A stretch of DNA of 64,000 nt from Cristatella mucedo (GCA_009760855.2 WPIO01000041.1:327501-391500); one strand, 5' to 3'; counted from the first letter of the stretch, positions 11,755-24,789 are shown. The notes: generated by a model not told the origin, from the sequence alone. Made by a program: numbers and translations.

Positions 11755-13605
11755 CAGCAAACAGACGATGCGTCGTGTACAGCTAGCTATCCGCACCCCA
11801 GCCAGTGAGGCGTCGTTGACCCCGTTCAGCTCAGGCAGACTCGCAGAGAATGGCCGTCTCGTCTTTCGTCCTCGAGATGCCCCGGATGACGAACGGTTCA
11901 CCGTAGTCAGATCGTACAGTTCCGAATCAGTTCCAGTTACCGGTACGCATCTGCAGCTACTGATGCAGCCGGTACATACAGTGCTTTGCACGACAGCCTC
12001 AGCCAATAAGGAAACCTCACAAAACTCTCTTGTTCCTTCATTTTACTCCATCCAGTGAAATATCTTCTGCGCATGCTGCAACGCTGTACATCGCTCGTTG
12101 AAAACGTGGCAAAGTTGAAAAACACTGGTATTACTTTGGCTCCTTCCCTGTGCATGCACGACCCACCCTTGGATGTGGCCCACATTTCCCCGATTCTCAG
12201 ATCCGACGAAAGCTTTGTCCCCGAGACAGGATTTATCGTGCAACCATTTAGTACACCGGACAGATTGGCAACTGTCTGTATTGTCAAGAACATCTAGACC
12301 ACTACTTTGATCTGTTGCTGTCGGCCCTTTAGGATGGATGAAGTAAATTCCGATGCCAGCTATAGAACTTCAGCCAGCAATCTGCCTGTAGAGCACAACA
12401 CGAGCATACACTTGTAAAGTGTCACGAGGTCAGAGTTCGTTTTATTTCGACGGCCAGATGAGGCCAAATGTGGCATCGCTTGAGTCCATATCAAGCCCAG
12501 ATCTAGATCTTGTTTCTCGTTTACTTCCAGTGTATGATGTTACCCTCACTAGATTGCTGGCCAGGGGGCGGTTGCCGTAATCTCCTAAGTGTCATCCGCT
12601 TGACATGTGCGATAGGCTAACCCGGAAAGCATCTGCAAGTGCTGCACGACTAACGATAGCAGTTTCAATCTGCTGGCGGTGGCCTCCGACCCTTGGACAG
12701 CGGAGCTGAGGCCGGACAAATTAGCCTGAGTGCAGCTCAGACGGACGCGGCAGCTGCCTCAAGCCCTACACAGAAAATAAAGCTTTAGACGAATTACATG
12801 CGAGCGAACATTCAACCATCTGGGATACGACATATATGATGAATGTGCTCTCATAACGTGGCAATAGATTGGCTAGGCTCCTCGGCTGCGCTAGGCAGCT
12901 GTTTTGCAGCTATGCACTCGGTGAGGTACCGCCTCACGTATGTGCTCATCGCAGCCCACACCTCCAGCCGTCTTTCCACAATGAACCTGCCCGAGCTTTG
13001 ACCGTTCGACCCTTAGCTCGTCTCCGTCCCCAGAAGCCACTGCGGTTTGCGGTGCCCTGCTGATCACCACCAGGGAGGCAACATCGGCAAATGAGGGTCA
13101 GCTAGTAAGCCGGTGCCATTGCTAAATCCTTCGCCCTCGATCAAAGGCTGATCCAAGGGTCGGCATAATCAGGAGCTGACCGCCAGCCTGGCAGGCATGT
13201 CTGCAGCTAACCAGGCTTCCTTTGCTGCCCAATTACCCAGCAGCCCAAGAATGCCTTCACCCAAGAATGCTCAAGTGCAAAACACGAAGAGGCAGTGTGA
13301 ATCGGACTTTCACAAGTAAAGGTAGGCTAATTCAGCAGCCGCAATTGTTTTGCAGGAGAACCCTAAGCGGTTTTTCATCCGGCGGCAGAAGGTAATGCAA
13401 AATTGACCGCTACTAAAAGACTGAGGCAGCTCATCCTGTGGCCCGAAGAACAACCAGCTGGGATTGCGAAAGTGCCTCCCGTGCTCGCATTGTGCTCAGA
13501 CGTATCCGTACGTACGAGTGATAATTGAGGGCTGTAATAAAAGTCAGCAGGTGAAGTAGGGTCCTCCATCATGAATATGACACTACCATTAGGGGCCAGT
13601 GCATC
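11755..13605. other. No recognisable feature
   Basis: About 1.85 kb of mixed-composition sequence. Overlapping 80-118 codon frames on both strands at 11.7-12.3 kb have no family resemblance. Confidence 0.35.
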
Positions 13606-13609
13606 ATCA

Positions 13610-14418
<809 letters not shown>

Positions 14419-14419
14419 T

Positions 14420-14682
14420 AGGCGTCCCTGCGATTCGTCCTTCACGTGCTTATGCGTGCTGACGCTGTGCATGCTGCCACTAACCACATTTGCATGCTGA
14501 CCCTGTGCATGTCACCCCTAACCACGTTTTTCGTGTTGTTTATCAAGTACCATGTTACTCACGATTCAATCGCGTTTCCCTTCGCAGCAAATCTAAAGCG
14601 CCTAGGAAGAGATTGAGTTCTCTGAGGGCGCATTATCAAGTGCATTATTATTGTTATTATTATTGTTATTATTATTATTAGG
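14420..14682 (+). mobile_element. LINE 3' end, tail type 1, abutting the PEX11-like exon
   Basis: CTGACCCTGTGCATGTCACC at 14498-14517, hairpin AAAGCGCCTAGGAAGAGATT...GAGGGCGCATT at 14594-14635, then ATT/GTT repeats to 14680. The final AG (14681-14682) is the splice acceptor used by the exon. Confidence 0.8.
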
Positions 14683-14886
14683 CGGCGGATGCTCATCGAA
14701 TTCGCCTCAGCCACCAAAGACTCGGCCGACCTGATCACCGTCGTACACTGGCTCCTCGAGATGGGCCTGTCATGGCCCGGCGGCTGCCTGACGATGGCCT
14801 CCGTAGGCGCCCTCGGTACTCTGTCGTCTGCGCTCGGCATCTGGCTGATGGCAGTCGGAGTGCCCATCTCGCCGTCGGACAGCTAA
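14683..14886 (+). CDS. PEX11-family (PEX11-gamma-like) peroxisomal membrane protein, last coding exon
   Basis: PEX11 proteins elongate and divide peroxisomes by shaping their membrane. The exon begins after the AG at 14681-14682 with RRMLIEFASATKDSADLITV, continues VHWLLEMGLSWPGG, and ends GALGTLSSALGIWLMAVGVP...SDS with TAA at 14884-14886. Human PEX11G ends in the same pattern: ADLANAVHWLP-GVLWAGR-, then GLMGTISSILSMYQ. The His-Trp pair, the Gly-x-x-Gly-Thr-x-Ser-Ser motif and the distance to the C-terminus all fit. The last 30 residues form a hydrophobic segment. Codon use is GC-rich at third positions, unlike the LINE just upstream. Earlier exons were not recognised in the 14.7 kb upstream; they may be diverged or outside the window. 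An isolated gene remnant is possible. Confidence 0.7.
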   Translation, partial: RRMLIEFASATKDSADLITVVHWLLEMGLSWPGGCLTMASVGALGTLSSALGIWLMAVGVPISPSDS

Positions 14887-15230
14887 GGCGCCTCCTCCCC
14901 CCCACCCCACCCACCACATCCACCCCCTGCCCGGGCCGAACTCCTCCTAAGTCATCCTCCCCCGCGTCGCGAACAGGAGGAGTGTAGCAGCTGGCATTCG
15001 TTTTACGAGCGACCTCGCTGCCTTTTTCTGCAAGCATTTAAAAACGACTCGCTGCAGCGAGCAACTCTTGTGGAAAAATCGGGCGCGAAGGTCGCTCGAG
15101 ATTCTCCTTCAAGACATCGAACGAACTGAAGGCTGAGCTATTTCCTTTGAATTGTGCGCGTCAAATGCCAGCTAGACAAGCCGATTCAATGAGGCGCTCG
15201 GGTCGAATAAAGAAATTTGACTAAAACAGG
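14887..15230 (+). other. 3' UTR of the PEX11-like gene
   Basis: From the stop to just after AATAAA. It starts very rich in C (CCTCC and CCACC repeats), then becomes ordinary CpG-containing sequence. End inferred from the signal only. Confidence 0.4.
15206..15211 (+). terminator. Poly(A) signal of the PEX11-like gene
   Basis: AATAAA about 320 nt after the stop codon, followed within 20 nt by an A/T-rich stretch. It fits a 3' UTR of roughly 340 nt that starts with a C-rich block (14887-14965). Confidence 0.5.
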
Positions 15231-15351
15231 AACATTGCATAAGGAAGTGCGCGCGCGCTTAATTTTCAGAGTACGGCGTTAACTTGACCGCGAGCGAGCG
15301 AGCGAGTCAAAGCAGGTCCGTCCGCTCGCTCGTAGAGACGCAAGCTTCACC

Positions 15352-15612
15352 TCAGTAGTCAACAGTCGGACTTGAAGTGACAGTTACGGGAACCTTTCGA
15401 TTGCTAATATCACGAAAGAACATGCGTTCGGCGAGCTTGCGCCTACGACCCTCAATACGAGTAGCGGAAATAGAGATCGGCGGCATGTTGAGGAGCAAGC
15501 GGCGGACAGACTGCTTCCGCTGAGAAGATTTCCGTCGAAGGCTCTGAGCGAGAGTCCCCCTCCCTGTCGTCATCGCTCCTCTATTTCGCAACGTCTCGCG
15601 CGCTGATTTCAC
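15352..15612 (-). CDS. Unrecognised basic ORF, possible exon of a gene convergent with the PEX11-like gene
   Basis: 86 codons, about one residue in five Arg, with Ser/Arg clusters (RRKSSQRKQSVRRLL) then PPISISATRIEGRRRKLAER. It is not low-complexity and sits 140 bp beyond the PEX11-like poly(A) signal on the opposite strand. No family was recognised, and no minus-strand AATAAA follows closely. It may be chance in CpG-rich DNA. Confidence 0.2.
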   Translation of the reverse strand: MKSARETLRNRGAMTTGRGTLAQSLRRKSSQRKQSVRRLLLNMPPISISATRIEGRRRKLAERMFFRDISNRKVPVTVTSSPTVDY

Positions 15613-16085
15613 TCGCCGATTTCAATATATCGGATTTGCTGCGACGGTCTAATCTAGCGGTGCCCTCGCGATCTAATCGCTAGCGGCTGGACGTAAACCC
15701 TACCCCTAAATAATTACGGTTGATGAAGTTCCGTCCTGGCGTAGGAAATGGTGCGAGTGATTCAAGTGCGGAAGCTAGCGATTTAGACGTTTCTGTCTGA
15801 AAAAAAAAAGTCTTGAATGCTCGACAATTGTCGCGGCACTAATCGCGCCAACGAAAATATCCCGGGAACGCGCTTAACGTGACAACCGCTCCAGACGAAC
15901 CGATTATTTCGGCAGTAAATAGGCAGTCCTTTCGAAGGGCGACTCAATCGCACGTCGGCCCGGCATAAAAGGATAGTAAAATCGGCCTATTCAATTCGAC
16001 CTCGTCTATTATGCAGCGCGGTAGGGAGCTTTCGCAGCAATCGCCCAGGCGGCAGGCAACAAAGGACCGTCTGCCGCGGGACTTA
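15613..16085. other. No recognisable feature
   Basis: CpG-rich single-copy-looking DNA with a 10-A run at 15799. Confidence 0.35.
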
Positions 16086-16087
16086 AG

Positions 16088-16150
16088 AATATTAATGCAC
16101 TCGATAAAGCGCCCTCAGAGAACTCAATCTCTCTCTCTAGGCGCTTGAAC
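16088..16150 (-). mobile_element. LINE tail type 1 fragment
   Basis: Minus-strand hairpin and tail only: AATGCACTCGATAAAGCGCC, then CTCAGAGAACTCAATCTC. Confidence 0.6.
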
Positions 16151-16387
16151 TCACTTGACCTGGGCACTCAAGCGCCTTACCTTAAGGTTAAGAGTCTACT
16201 CCTTATCACAAGCAAGAGTGGAAAGGTCTTTCGAACGCGCTCTTTGAGTCGCGCGCTCTTTCGACTCTTTCGACTTCGGTCGACCGAAGCTCGGCTCAGT
16301 ACTGCGGTACCGCCTCGGCTCCACCGCCTCGGGTAGCTCGGGAGCCGCAAGGTTGCAGTTAGGCACGCTCTAGTAATAGTGACAATG

Positions 16388-16745
16388 GAAATAATAATAA
16401 TACGTTCGATGTATAGCGCCCTCAGAGAACTCGGTCTCTTTCTAGGCACTTTACATCGGCTGGCAAAGAAAGCACGATCGCATGGTTAGTGGTAGCATCG
16501 CTCAATAAACAACAAGAACAACGTGGTTGGGGGTGACATGCACAGGGTCAGCATTCAAATATGATTAGTTGCAGTATGCACCGTGTTAGCCCGCATAAGC
16601 ACACAAAGGTCGAATCACACGGAACCACTAAAACTTAGTGGATCCATATGATTCGACCATGTGAAACTAAAAACGCATCCATTCATCGTAGCTTTTAGTG
16701 ACTAAATGCTGCGATAAATAGATGCGCCTTTAGTTTCCTTTTAAA
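16388..16745 (-). mobile_element. LINE 3' end, tail type 1
   Basis: AAT repeat, hairpin (16412-16455), 3' UTR with GGTGACATGCACAGGGTCAG at 16529-16548, and the sequence upstream of that on the minus strand, including an AAA/TTTAAA region corresponding to the end of ORF2. Confidence 0.65.
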
Positions 16746-18750
16746 TGTGGTCAAGTCAGTTAGCTGGAAAGGGCTGTGGCAACTTTAGGGACGGGGAATT
16801 GGGCTTAACTTTGTCTCCGCGTGAAGTCCGACCACCTCTCGGTTGCCACATAGAGCTGGGAGCAGTCGGTTCCGATCGACTCTCACTGGAAGGAGGCTCG
16901 CCGGCTTGCAGGGACTCCGCCGCTTAGCGTGGGCGGTAGGGCCGGTAGACGTTCCGGGAGAGGCCGGCCGGCCCTACCAACTTGCACCACTCTGGGCGCG
17001 GTCGCCTCTGCTTGGATGAGATTGCAGTCTAGCCTGCGTGCACGTTCGATACCGCGCACAGCCCGAGGTATAGCGGTGCATCGCGCCGACCGGACAGCCA
17101 CACGCAGTGTCCCCCCCCCCCCGCTTGTCATGCCAGCAGTGCAATGTCCCAATTCTTGTCGGGGGAAGAGACCGTCCGTTCGAACACCTTATTTGCATTT
17201 CGCACAGCTTCTCGGCACCGGGATGCCGCGATGCTGCCCTGCCTGCCGCTAGCGTCGCATCGAATCGACAGCAATATAAGCAGCTATAAGTAACCAGACG
17301 GAACGAATTAGACGCCACGCTTAGCTGACATTGGCTAGCATTTGATGCAGCAACAGCAGCAGCAGACGTCACGTCCGTCTAGCTCGCTCCGCTCAGCTCC
17401 GCTCAGCCCGCCTGTAGCGGAGGAGGAGGAGGAGGGGCAGGAGTGGCCGGCTGCACCCACGCGCCACATATTTCGTATTGGGCTCCCTAGCAAAGGGTCT
17501 CTCAGCTGCCTTTCCCAGCTCCAGCGACGAGTGCTAGTGCGGCGGACTCGATCGACCGGCGGCCGCCTCGACGGAAGTAGGCCAAGCGAAATTCCAGAAG
17601 CCATTCGACCCAGCAGATCGCATATCAGAGGGCGGCAGCGGAGCCTTTATTGAGTCCTCAAAGAAAGCAGCCAGGCAAGAGGCTCGCCTCTTTGAGACCG
17701 GCGGTTTATCTCCGAGGACGCCGACAGCATTCACAATGAGCTCTGAGATGGAGTGGAGTGATGGGTGCGGGCCGCGCGCCGGCGGCGGCCTCGCGGCAGC
17801 ACATTGATCGAGATAGCCTCTAACTTGGAGCCGCACCGATCGCAGGAACGTGAGAGAAAGCCGACTTACGAACGACAACCAATCAGCTGCCGATGGGATG
17901 CCTGCTGCCGGCTCGTTTCCACTGCCGGTTTCTGCGAGAGCCCACCCGCACCGACCCCTAGCTGCGAACGTAAGTCGTCGGCTGAGTACATTCAGGAAGC
18001 CATCGTGCCTAAGCATGTCTGCAAATGAAGCCGGCATCCGATCTGACGCCAATAAACCAGCCACTTGCTGGAAACCCAAGCTAATGTTCATCCTCCACAG
18101 CTCTCAGGAAACATCGCTTTGCATGCGACAAGGCGGTTGGTTAACATTCGACGCTTCAGTATCTGATTAATAAAACAATGACCAACACTTACAAGAAGTG
18201 ACTTCACAAAAATTTCAATTCACTTCTTGTATGCAGCTTAGCATTTACGACAAAATCCCCCGTCATAGTTTGGACCAATTTTTCTCGGCCATTGAGAATC
18301 AACCAAGCATATATGGCATAGAGCCTCAAGCAAGACATCTCTCCTCGAGATTAGACGAGAGTAGCTGCTGATCATATACTGTGCTCCAAAGAATATCTAG
18401 GGCTTTCGAATGAGTTCAGATCAGCGCACAGGAATACAGTCAGTACTAGGCAAGACGGTCAGCCATGGCAATACTGCCAATAGGAGATAATAGCGATCCG
18501 GGCCATCGCGGAAACATTCTCTCACTCACGGCAGTTTATTGTGCTTGGGGTCCTTCTCGTGTAGCCGCATAGAATCTAGATTGCATTCAAGCGCTAAAAT
18601 CTAGCACACCCCGCTTGGAATACCGACACTTTTGGCTGTGTTTGAGCATTCTTGCTGATTCGTATTGGCTATTTAACGATTGAGTTCTGGTATTAGCTGC
18701 AGTGCAACAGCCCCATAGCTCCACCACCGAACTTTACCGTCTTCTGAAGG
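16746..18750. other. No recognisable feature; GC-rich with several long open frames
   Basis: Run of 12 C at 17111-17122; CAG repeats at 17346-17364; GGA repeats at 17418-17435. The longest frame (minus, 18091-17534, 185 codons) shows no family resemblance, and CpG-rich DNA gives long frames by chance. Confidence 0.35.
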
Positions 18751-18754
18751 CAGT

Positions 18755-19390
18755 CATAATAATAATAAGAAGAATTAAAAATGCATGTGCATGGCCCTCT
18801 CAGAGAACGTAATCTCTTTCTAGGCACTTTACATATGCTGTCAAAGAAGCCAGATCGAATGATTAGTGATACCATGGTCAATGTCAAAAATCATAACATG
18901 GTTTGAGGTGACATGCGTAGTGTCAGCGTGCAAATATGGTTAGATGCAGCATGCACAGTGTCAGCACACATAAGCACACAAAGGACGAATTAGAAGGAGC
19001 CTGTAAATGCTGCAATAAGCTGGTGTATTGTAAGCTCCTTTTTAAAACGTCGTCACGTCAAGGAGTATCGTGATGTCAGCCGGAAGTGAGTTCCAGGCTT
19101 TGGGAGCATATGAACTAAAGGAACGGTCTTCAGAGATTTTGAGGTTCATACGACGTATAGCTAAAGGATTTGAGTCAGAGCAGCAGGTGTTTGATGCTTG
19201 GCCTTGAAGCGGAGTACTTCTTATATGTAGGCTGGAGCCACAGAATAAAGGGACCTAAAAGTAAGTGGCAGAACCTTGAAGTCGATACGATAATTGATTC
19301 GGGGCCAGTGCAGATCGACGAGAAGTGATGTGATGTGGCAATTGCGATGCTCACGACAGACAATCCTGGGTGCGGATTTCTGCACCGAAT
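18755..19390 (-). mobile_element. LINE, end of ORF2 plus 3' UTR, tail type 1
   Basis: On the minus strand, 19325-19230 encodes LHW-RINYRIDFKVLPLTFR and VAPAYIRS. 19125-19080 encodes DRSFSSYAPKAWNSLP. Both are hallmark blocks at the C-terminus of CR1/L2 ORF2 (LHWLPV..RI.FK.L, DRAFS..APKLWNSLP). The 3' UTR and hairpin (18800-18832) and ATT-type tail follow. Among the best-preserved coding remnants of this LINE in the window. Confidence 0.82.
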
Positions 19391-19720
19391 GTTAGCGCCT
19401 GGATGCTTTATTGTTAGTATGTTTCACTAGTAGCACTGCATGCATCATAGCGTCTTTCATTATTACGCAGCTGGAGCTCTCCAACCAGAACTGGTAATGG
19501 TTAACTTTGATTCATCAGTCCACTCAACTGTTCGACAGTCAGTCGCTGTGCGCGCTCTCTAGCCTGTCACAGAAAGCTAAGCTTTTGCTTTTTTGAAAGC
19601 AAGGCTATATGATTGACAATTCTCGAAAGTATTCGATGCCGGCGTAACCAATGCCGAAAGTCCGGGTAAGCCCTGTTGTCAGTTGAAGTGACCTAGCAGC
19701 ACTTTTCCAGTGAGCGAATT
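19391..19720. other. No recognisable feature
   Basis: Ordinary sequence. Confidence 0.35.
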
Positions 19721-19725
19721 CGTTC

Positions 19726-19790
19726 CTCACTTACTTACTTTCTTTCCTCACCTACTTACTTTCTTTCCTCACTTACTTACTTTTTCGCTT
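19726..19790. repeat. About 21-bp tandem repeat, three units
   Basis: Units of CCTCACTTACTTACTTTCTT. Confidence 0.85.
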
Positions 19791-21055
<1,265 letters not shown>

Positions 21056-22245
21056 TGAAATGAAAGTGTTGCTTGTATGCACTGCTATGGCCGGTTGTCG
21101 CAAGTCACAGTAGCTCTTACTGCTAACTGAACGGGTAGCTGGATTTTCAGACATTAAGGTCAACTGGTCGGAAAATTTAAGAAAAATCCCGACGAAGGCT
21201 TGAAGGTATTTTTGGGCAGCCCCGACCTGACCAAATTACGGCAGAGAGGTCCAGGTGAGTGTGAACCCGGGCAGGCATTCCTTCGCTAGCTACTCAATCG
21301 CTAGCCGTAAGACAGGTAAGCCCTCTGCAGCTCGCAATGATGGTGCTACAGATTCGGCACACTCATCGTCTCCACGTCCTGCTACCGACTTTCAAACTCG
21401 AGTTCATTGACATAGCCTGCGCAGCAGCTGGTCCGGGTACATAGCAGACACAGCAGGTACTCTCTTTCCGCTCGCGAAGTAGAGGTTAATGTCAGCCGAT
21501 TACACAACCTCATTTGCATAGAGATAGAAGAGGGCCAATGCGACTCTCGCCGGCTCGCTGCAGGCAATGCAAGATTGTCTGCTGCGAGATGACTCAAACC
21601 CACGACGCCTGGGTCACGAAGTGCAGGCGCCTCATCCCTGGGCACAGCACCCCCACTCCCCCTCCCGCCAAGCGCACACTTTCTTCAAATGAGTTTAGTA
21701 TTGTCATCTACATTGAATCTACATTACATATACAGTGGCTGAGATCTACGTTGAAATCTCGTGCCATCGTAACCACCTCGGGCGCCACGCTAGGCTCATA
21801 TCGACGGCCAGGAGGACAGGATGGGCCCACGTTTGCTCAGGCATGAGTGATGACAGAAGCATAAATCGTACTTATAGTCGTCCCCGGCGTCAGTTAACCG
21901 GGGCCGGATCCCGGAGCCTGACTTCATCGGCTCCAGGAATGTCACTTTGCGGAACTAAGAGGCATTATAGAGAGGCATCAAAGCGAGACTGACTGCCCGG
22001 CTCCCTCCTCCTCAACGGGAATGCGCCGCCGCGTCGCGGCGATTGCAGATAGACCTTGTTGCCGGCACCGCCGGAAAGACGGCTCGTGCGCCCATCTATG
22101 TCGCGCCTAAGCACTGCCGACGGCGCAGCAGCACGGCCATGGAGGTAGCGGCTTGATTGTCCCAGTCCGCCATGTCAAGGCAAACAAACCACATTACCTC
22201 TCACTTGGTTGTCATGCAGCGAGTCTGCACAAAAAAAGGAGCAAA
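21056..22245. other. No recognisable feature
   Basis: CpG-containing mixed sequence; no gene-like pattern. Confidence 0.35.
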
Positions 22246-22247
22246 GG

Positions 22248-22410
22248 TAAGCCGATTGACAGCCTCATTTATACGGCGGCAGAAGAGCACTCGCGGCCAT
22301 TACTGCCGCCTGCAGCGATCAATAAAGAATCGACCGCTGCACGACCGGAACCGACGGCCCTGGTCGTGAAGAGCGAGCACCTGACCACGGAGCTCAGGAA
22401 GTGGGAGCGG
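22248..22410 (-). mobile_element. SINE family B (tRNA-derived), minus strand
   Basis: Minus orientation: CCGTGGTCAGGTGCTCGC (box A region), CTTCACGACCAGGGCCG, GTCGGTTCCGG (box B region), the GGCGGCAGTAATGGCC block and end CCGTATAAATGAGGCTGT. It follows the order seen in the intact copy at 37009-37197. Confidence 0.55.
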
Positions 22411-23100
22411 CCGCTTGGAAGGGAGGGGACTGGAAGGGAGCTTTCTCAAGCGGCCGCTCCTTTCTCTGCCTTCTTCGCCTTCAGCCTGATCAGCCACGAT
22501 GGGAACAGAGACGGAACGCTTTGGATAAAATCAAAGCTGAAAGCCGTCGAGCTGTCAGCGACGAGAGGGCCTGAGCAAATTTGAAACTACATGCTATCAC
22601 AATATCACTACCAGGTTATATCCAAAAAACCACTACAGTAACCCTTCCAAGTGTTAGTTCTTCAAGGAAGTTTCTAGCCGTGCGTCTTAGTGCGACTAAT
22701 CGGGGGATCAGCCCCTCTTTCCGTCAAGGTTTCTGCAGAAAATAGCAGCTTTGTTTCGCTGATTGTTGAATTTGAGCAGATGGGTGCGGTGTTCGCATCC
22801 TCGGCCGGGCATATGAAAAATATGAGTGAATCAAATCAAAAGCAGGCAATGAATTGAAGTACAAAATATTTAGCGAAACTCGTATCTGAACAAGAAGCTC
22901 GCTAACCGGTGTCGCTTGACAAGAGTATGTGCAACGAGTGAACTGCCAGAATGAAAAAAGAAAGTCACTTTTTCTTCCGAAACCACCACGTGGATGAAGC
23001 TTTCGCAATCATTTCATGCACGCACGTCCTAAGCATGAAAAAAGCTTATGCAAACGATAGCTCGTTTGAATGGCACCCCAGGAAAACTGAATATTTATCC
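22411..23100. other. No recognisable feature
   Basis: Ordinary sequence. Confidence 0.35.
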
Positions 23101-23151
23101 AGGGGCTTGCCCCGGGGCATACATACGGAGGTATGCCCTTGGCATACGGAG

Positions 23152-23202
23152 ATACATTGCATTCCATTACCACTGGCCCAGTGGCAATGGAATGCAGTGT
23201 AT
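23152..23202. repeat. 51-bp near-perfect palindrome
   Basis: Arms 23152-23176 and 23178-23202 around a central C at 23177 pair at 23 of 25 positions (mismatches A169/C185 and a G-T pair T157/G197, last three digits). A second small hairpin, GGGCATAC/GTATGCCC, lies just before it (23116-23138). Confidence 0.9.
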
Positions 23203-23317
23203 ATCCGTCTGTAACTCCACTAAGCCACCAAGACTATGTGGGTGTTAAGCAGGAGAGTTTTGTATAGCGCACTCACAGCCCAAGCGGCTTTCGGTACGCA
23301 TTCGGTAGCCAACAGAC

Positions 23318-23445
23318 TTAAGGCCGCTCTTCACGACCCTGGTCTTCGGTTTGAGTCCGGCAATGGTCGATGCTTTAGTGATCATTGCACGCGGCGGCAA
23401 TAGCCACAAATGCTCGTCTGCCGCTAAATAAATGAAGCTGTTGCC
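23318..23445 (+). mobile_element. SINE family B, diverged, inside the LINE
   Basis: CTTCACGACCCTGGTCTTCG, GGTTTGAGTCC (box B, 23348-23358), GGCGGCAATAGCCACAAATG and CTAAATAAATGAAGCTGTTG follow the order of the intact SINE B at 37009-37197. Confidence 0.55.
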
Positions 23446-23907
23446 GAAAGCGAGTGAAGTGACCAACGAGCCAAATTGAGGGTCTTAAAATCGACTCAAT
23501 GCTTGATAGTGAGTCGGTAAAACTCGGTCAGATTTGGTGAGCTTTGGCAGCTACGCCTGTGACAAAAGACCTAGCGGGCAGTCGAGTTTTTCGCCTCTTG
23601 CATAGGATTAAGGGCACTGCCCAGGAGTAACGCACTCCACGATTCGCAGTAATCTAAATGCGATGCCACAAAAGAGCGAACTAGTTTGACGGTCTCACTC
23701 GTCTCTAGCAAGCCTTGATTTTGGCGCTTATCCATTGAAAATAGGCTGATTTGACAGCGGAGAACGTGTGCACATCTGCTGACAATTCGTTTCGGTATTG
23801 GACGCCTAGGTTACAGGTAGAAGTTGCAATTGCTATGCAAGTAAAAATCAGTCTTGAGGCTTGGGTCGTCTACCTTTGGGGTTACACTAGGTTTACCATA
23901 ACTACTA

Positions 23908-24000
23908 GGTAATGCGTACCGAAAGCCGCTTAGGCTGTGACTTCGCTATACAAAACTCTCCTGCGTAACACCCACATGGTCTTTATGACTTCGTGGAGAG
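23908..24000 (+). mobile_element. LINE tail type 3, plus strand, inverted relative to 23219-23300
   Basis: GCGTACCGAAAGCCGCTTAG, then CGCTATACAAAACTCTCCTG. It is the reverse complement of 23224-23300 with few differences, so the two look like terminal inverted repeats about 780 bp apart. Confidence 0.7.
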
Positions 24001-24789
24001 TTATAGACGGAGATACAGCAGTATGTCTCATCCTCATCAAGCTTCCGTGGGTTAGTAGCCAAACAAACGCGAATGATGTCGATGCAGGCAGCGAAAGAGT
24101 TCAGAAAGCCGGGTAAGCGTCGACGCTTCGTCTAGTCGAAGAAAGATAAGGATAGGAAAGCTGGGTGTCATCGGCTGAGAAATTGAAGCCCAGATTGTTT
24201 GCAGGGATGACGTCGGGTCGGAGGAAGAGTGTAGATATAGACGAGAAAGAGGCCTCACGCCAAACTCCGAGATCCTCCATACTTTGAAGGCTCCCTAGAT
24301 GACGGAAAGCCGCTCTGTGTCTACGCTCTGACATCTGTCACTGTGGTAGGAGCTGACCCAGAAGAGCTATTGCTACCTCCTAAGGAGAGGCGCTCCAGAT
24401 GGATCTTGCGGTCTGTGGCGTCAAATGCTGAAGATAAATCGTGGAATGTCAATGTCAATGTATCTCCTTCGGTAATGCAAAGCCACAAAGACCAGGCTGG
24501 GTGCGTTCGCTGTAGAAGATTTCCCTGCAGTTCGCTCAAGACTCGCGCTGAGTGGCTTTGTTTTTTCGATAGGCATCCGGTTGCCCACGGACGCGATCTC
24601 ACCAACGAGGAGAAAGCAAGAAGCGTAGCTGAGTCAGCAAGGCAGCCGAGGAAGTGAGTAGTCGCGAAGTAGCAGAGCTCGAGACGGCTGGAAAAGATGT
24701 GCCACAGTCGGCAGCAGGAGAGTTGATTTCGAAGAAGCAGCATCGGCGTTGAAGCTCGATCCTGAGGATCGGCATTATTCGCCGGTGCT

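Larger units (their letters stand above)
23219..24760 (-). mobile_element. LINE (CR1/L2 group), tail type 3, RT to 3' end, interrupted
   Basis: Minus strand, 5' to 3'. TLTFHDLSSAFDATDRKIHL at about 24465-24400 matches the RT block LLDLSSAFDTVDH. Next comes LGFNFSADDTQL at about 24190-24155 (catalytic ADD, with Ser for the usual Tyr). Then a C-terminal region, NLGVQYRNELSADVHTFSAV and YFQWISAKIKAC at about 23820-23690. The tail CGCTATACAAAACTCTCCTG is at 23248-23267. Two interruptions: a plus-oriented tail copy at 23908-24000 and a SINE B at 23318-23445. Frames are broken. Confidence 0.75.

Noticed and set aside
17534-18091. 185-codon minus-strand frame
   Set aside because: CpG-rich region with long frames on both strands; no domain, no splice or conservation signal.
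23152-23202. microRNA precursor
   Set aside because: The two arms meet with a one-base centre, leaving no normal terminal loop; it is better described as a palindrome.
23219-24000. DNA transposon with 80-bp terminal inverted repeats
   Set aside because: Each arm is a LINE type 3 tail, and the enclosed sequence is LINE ORF2 plus a SINE; no transposase.
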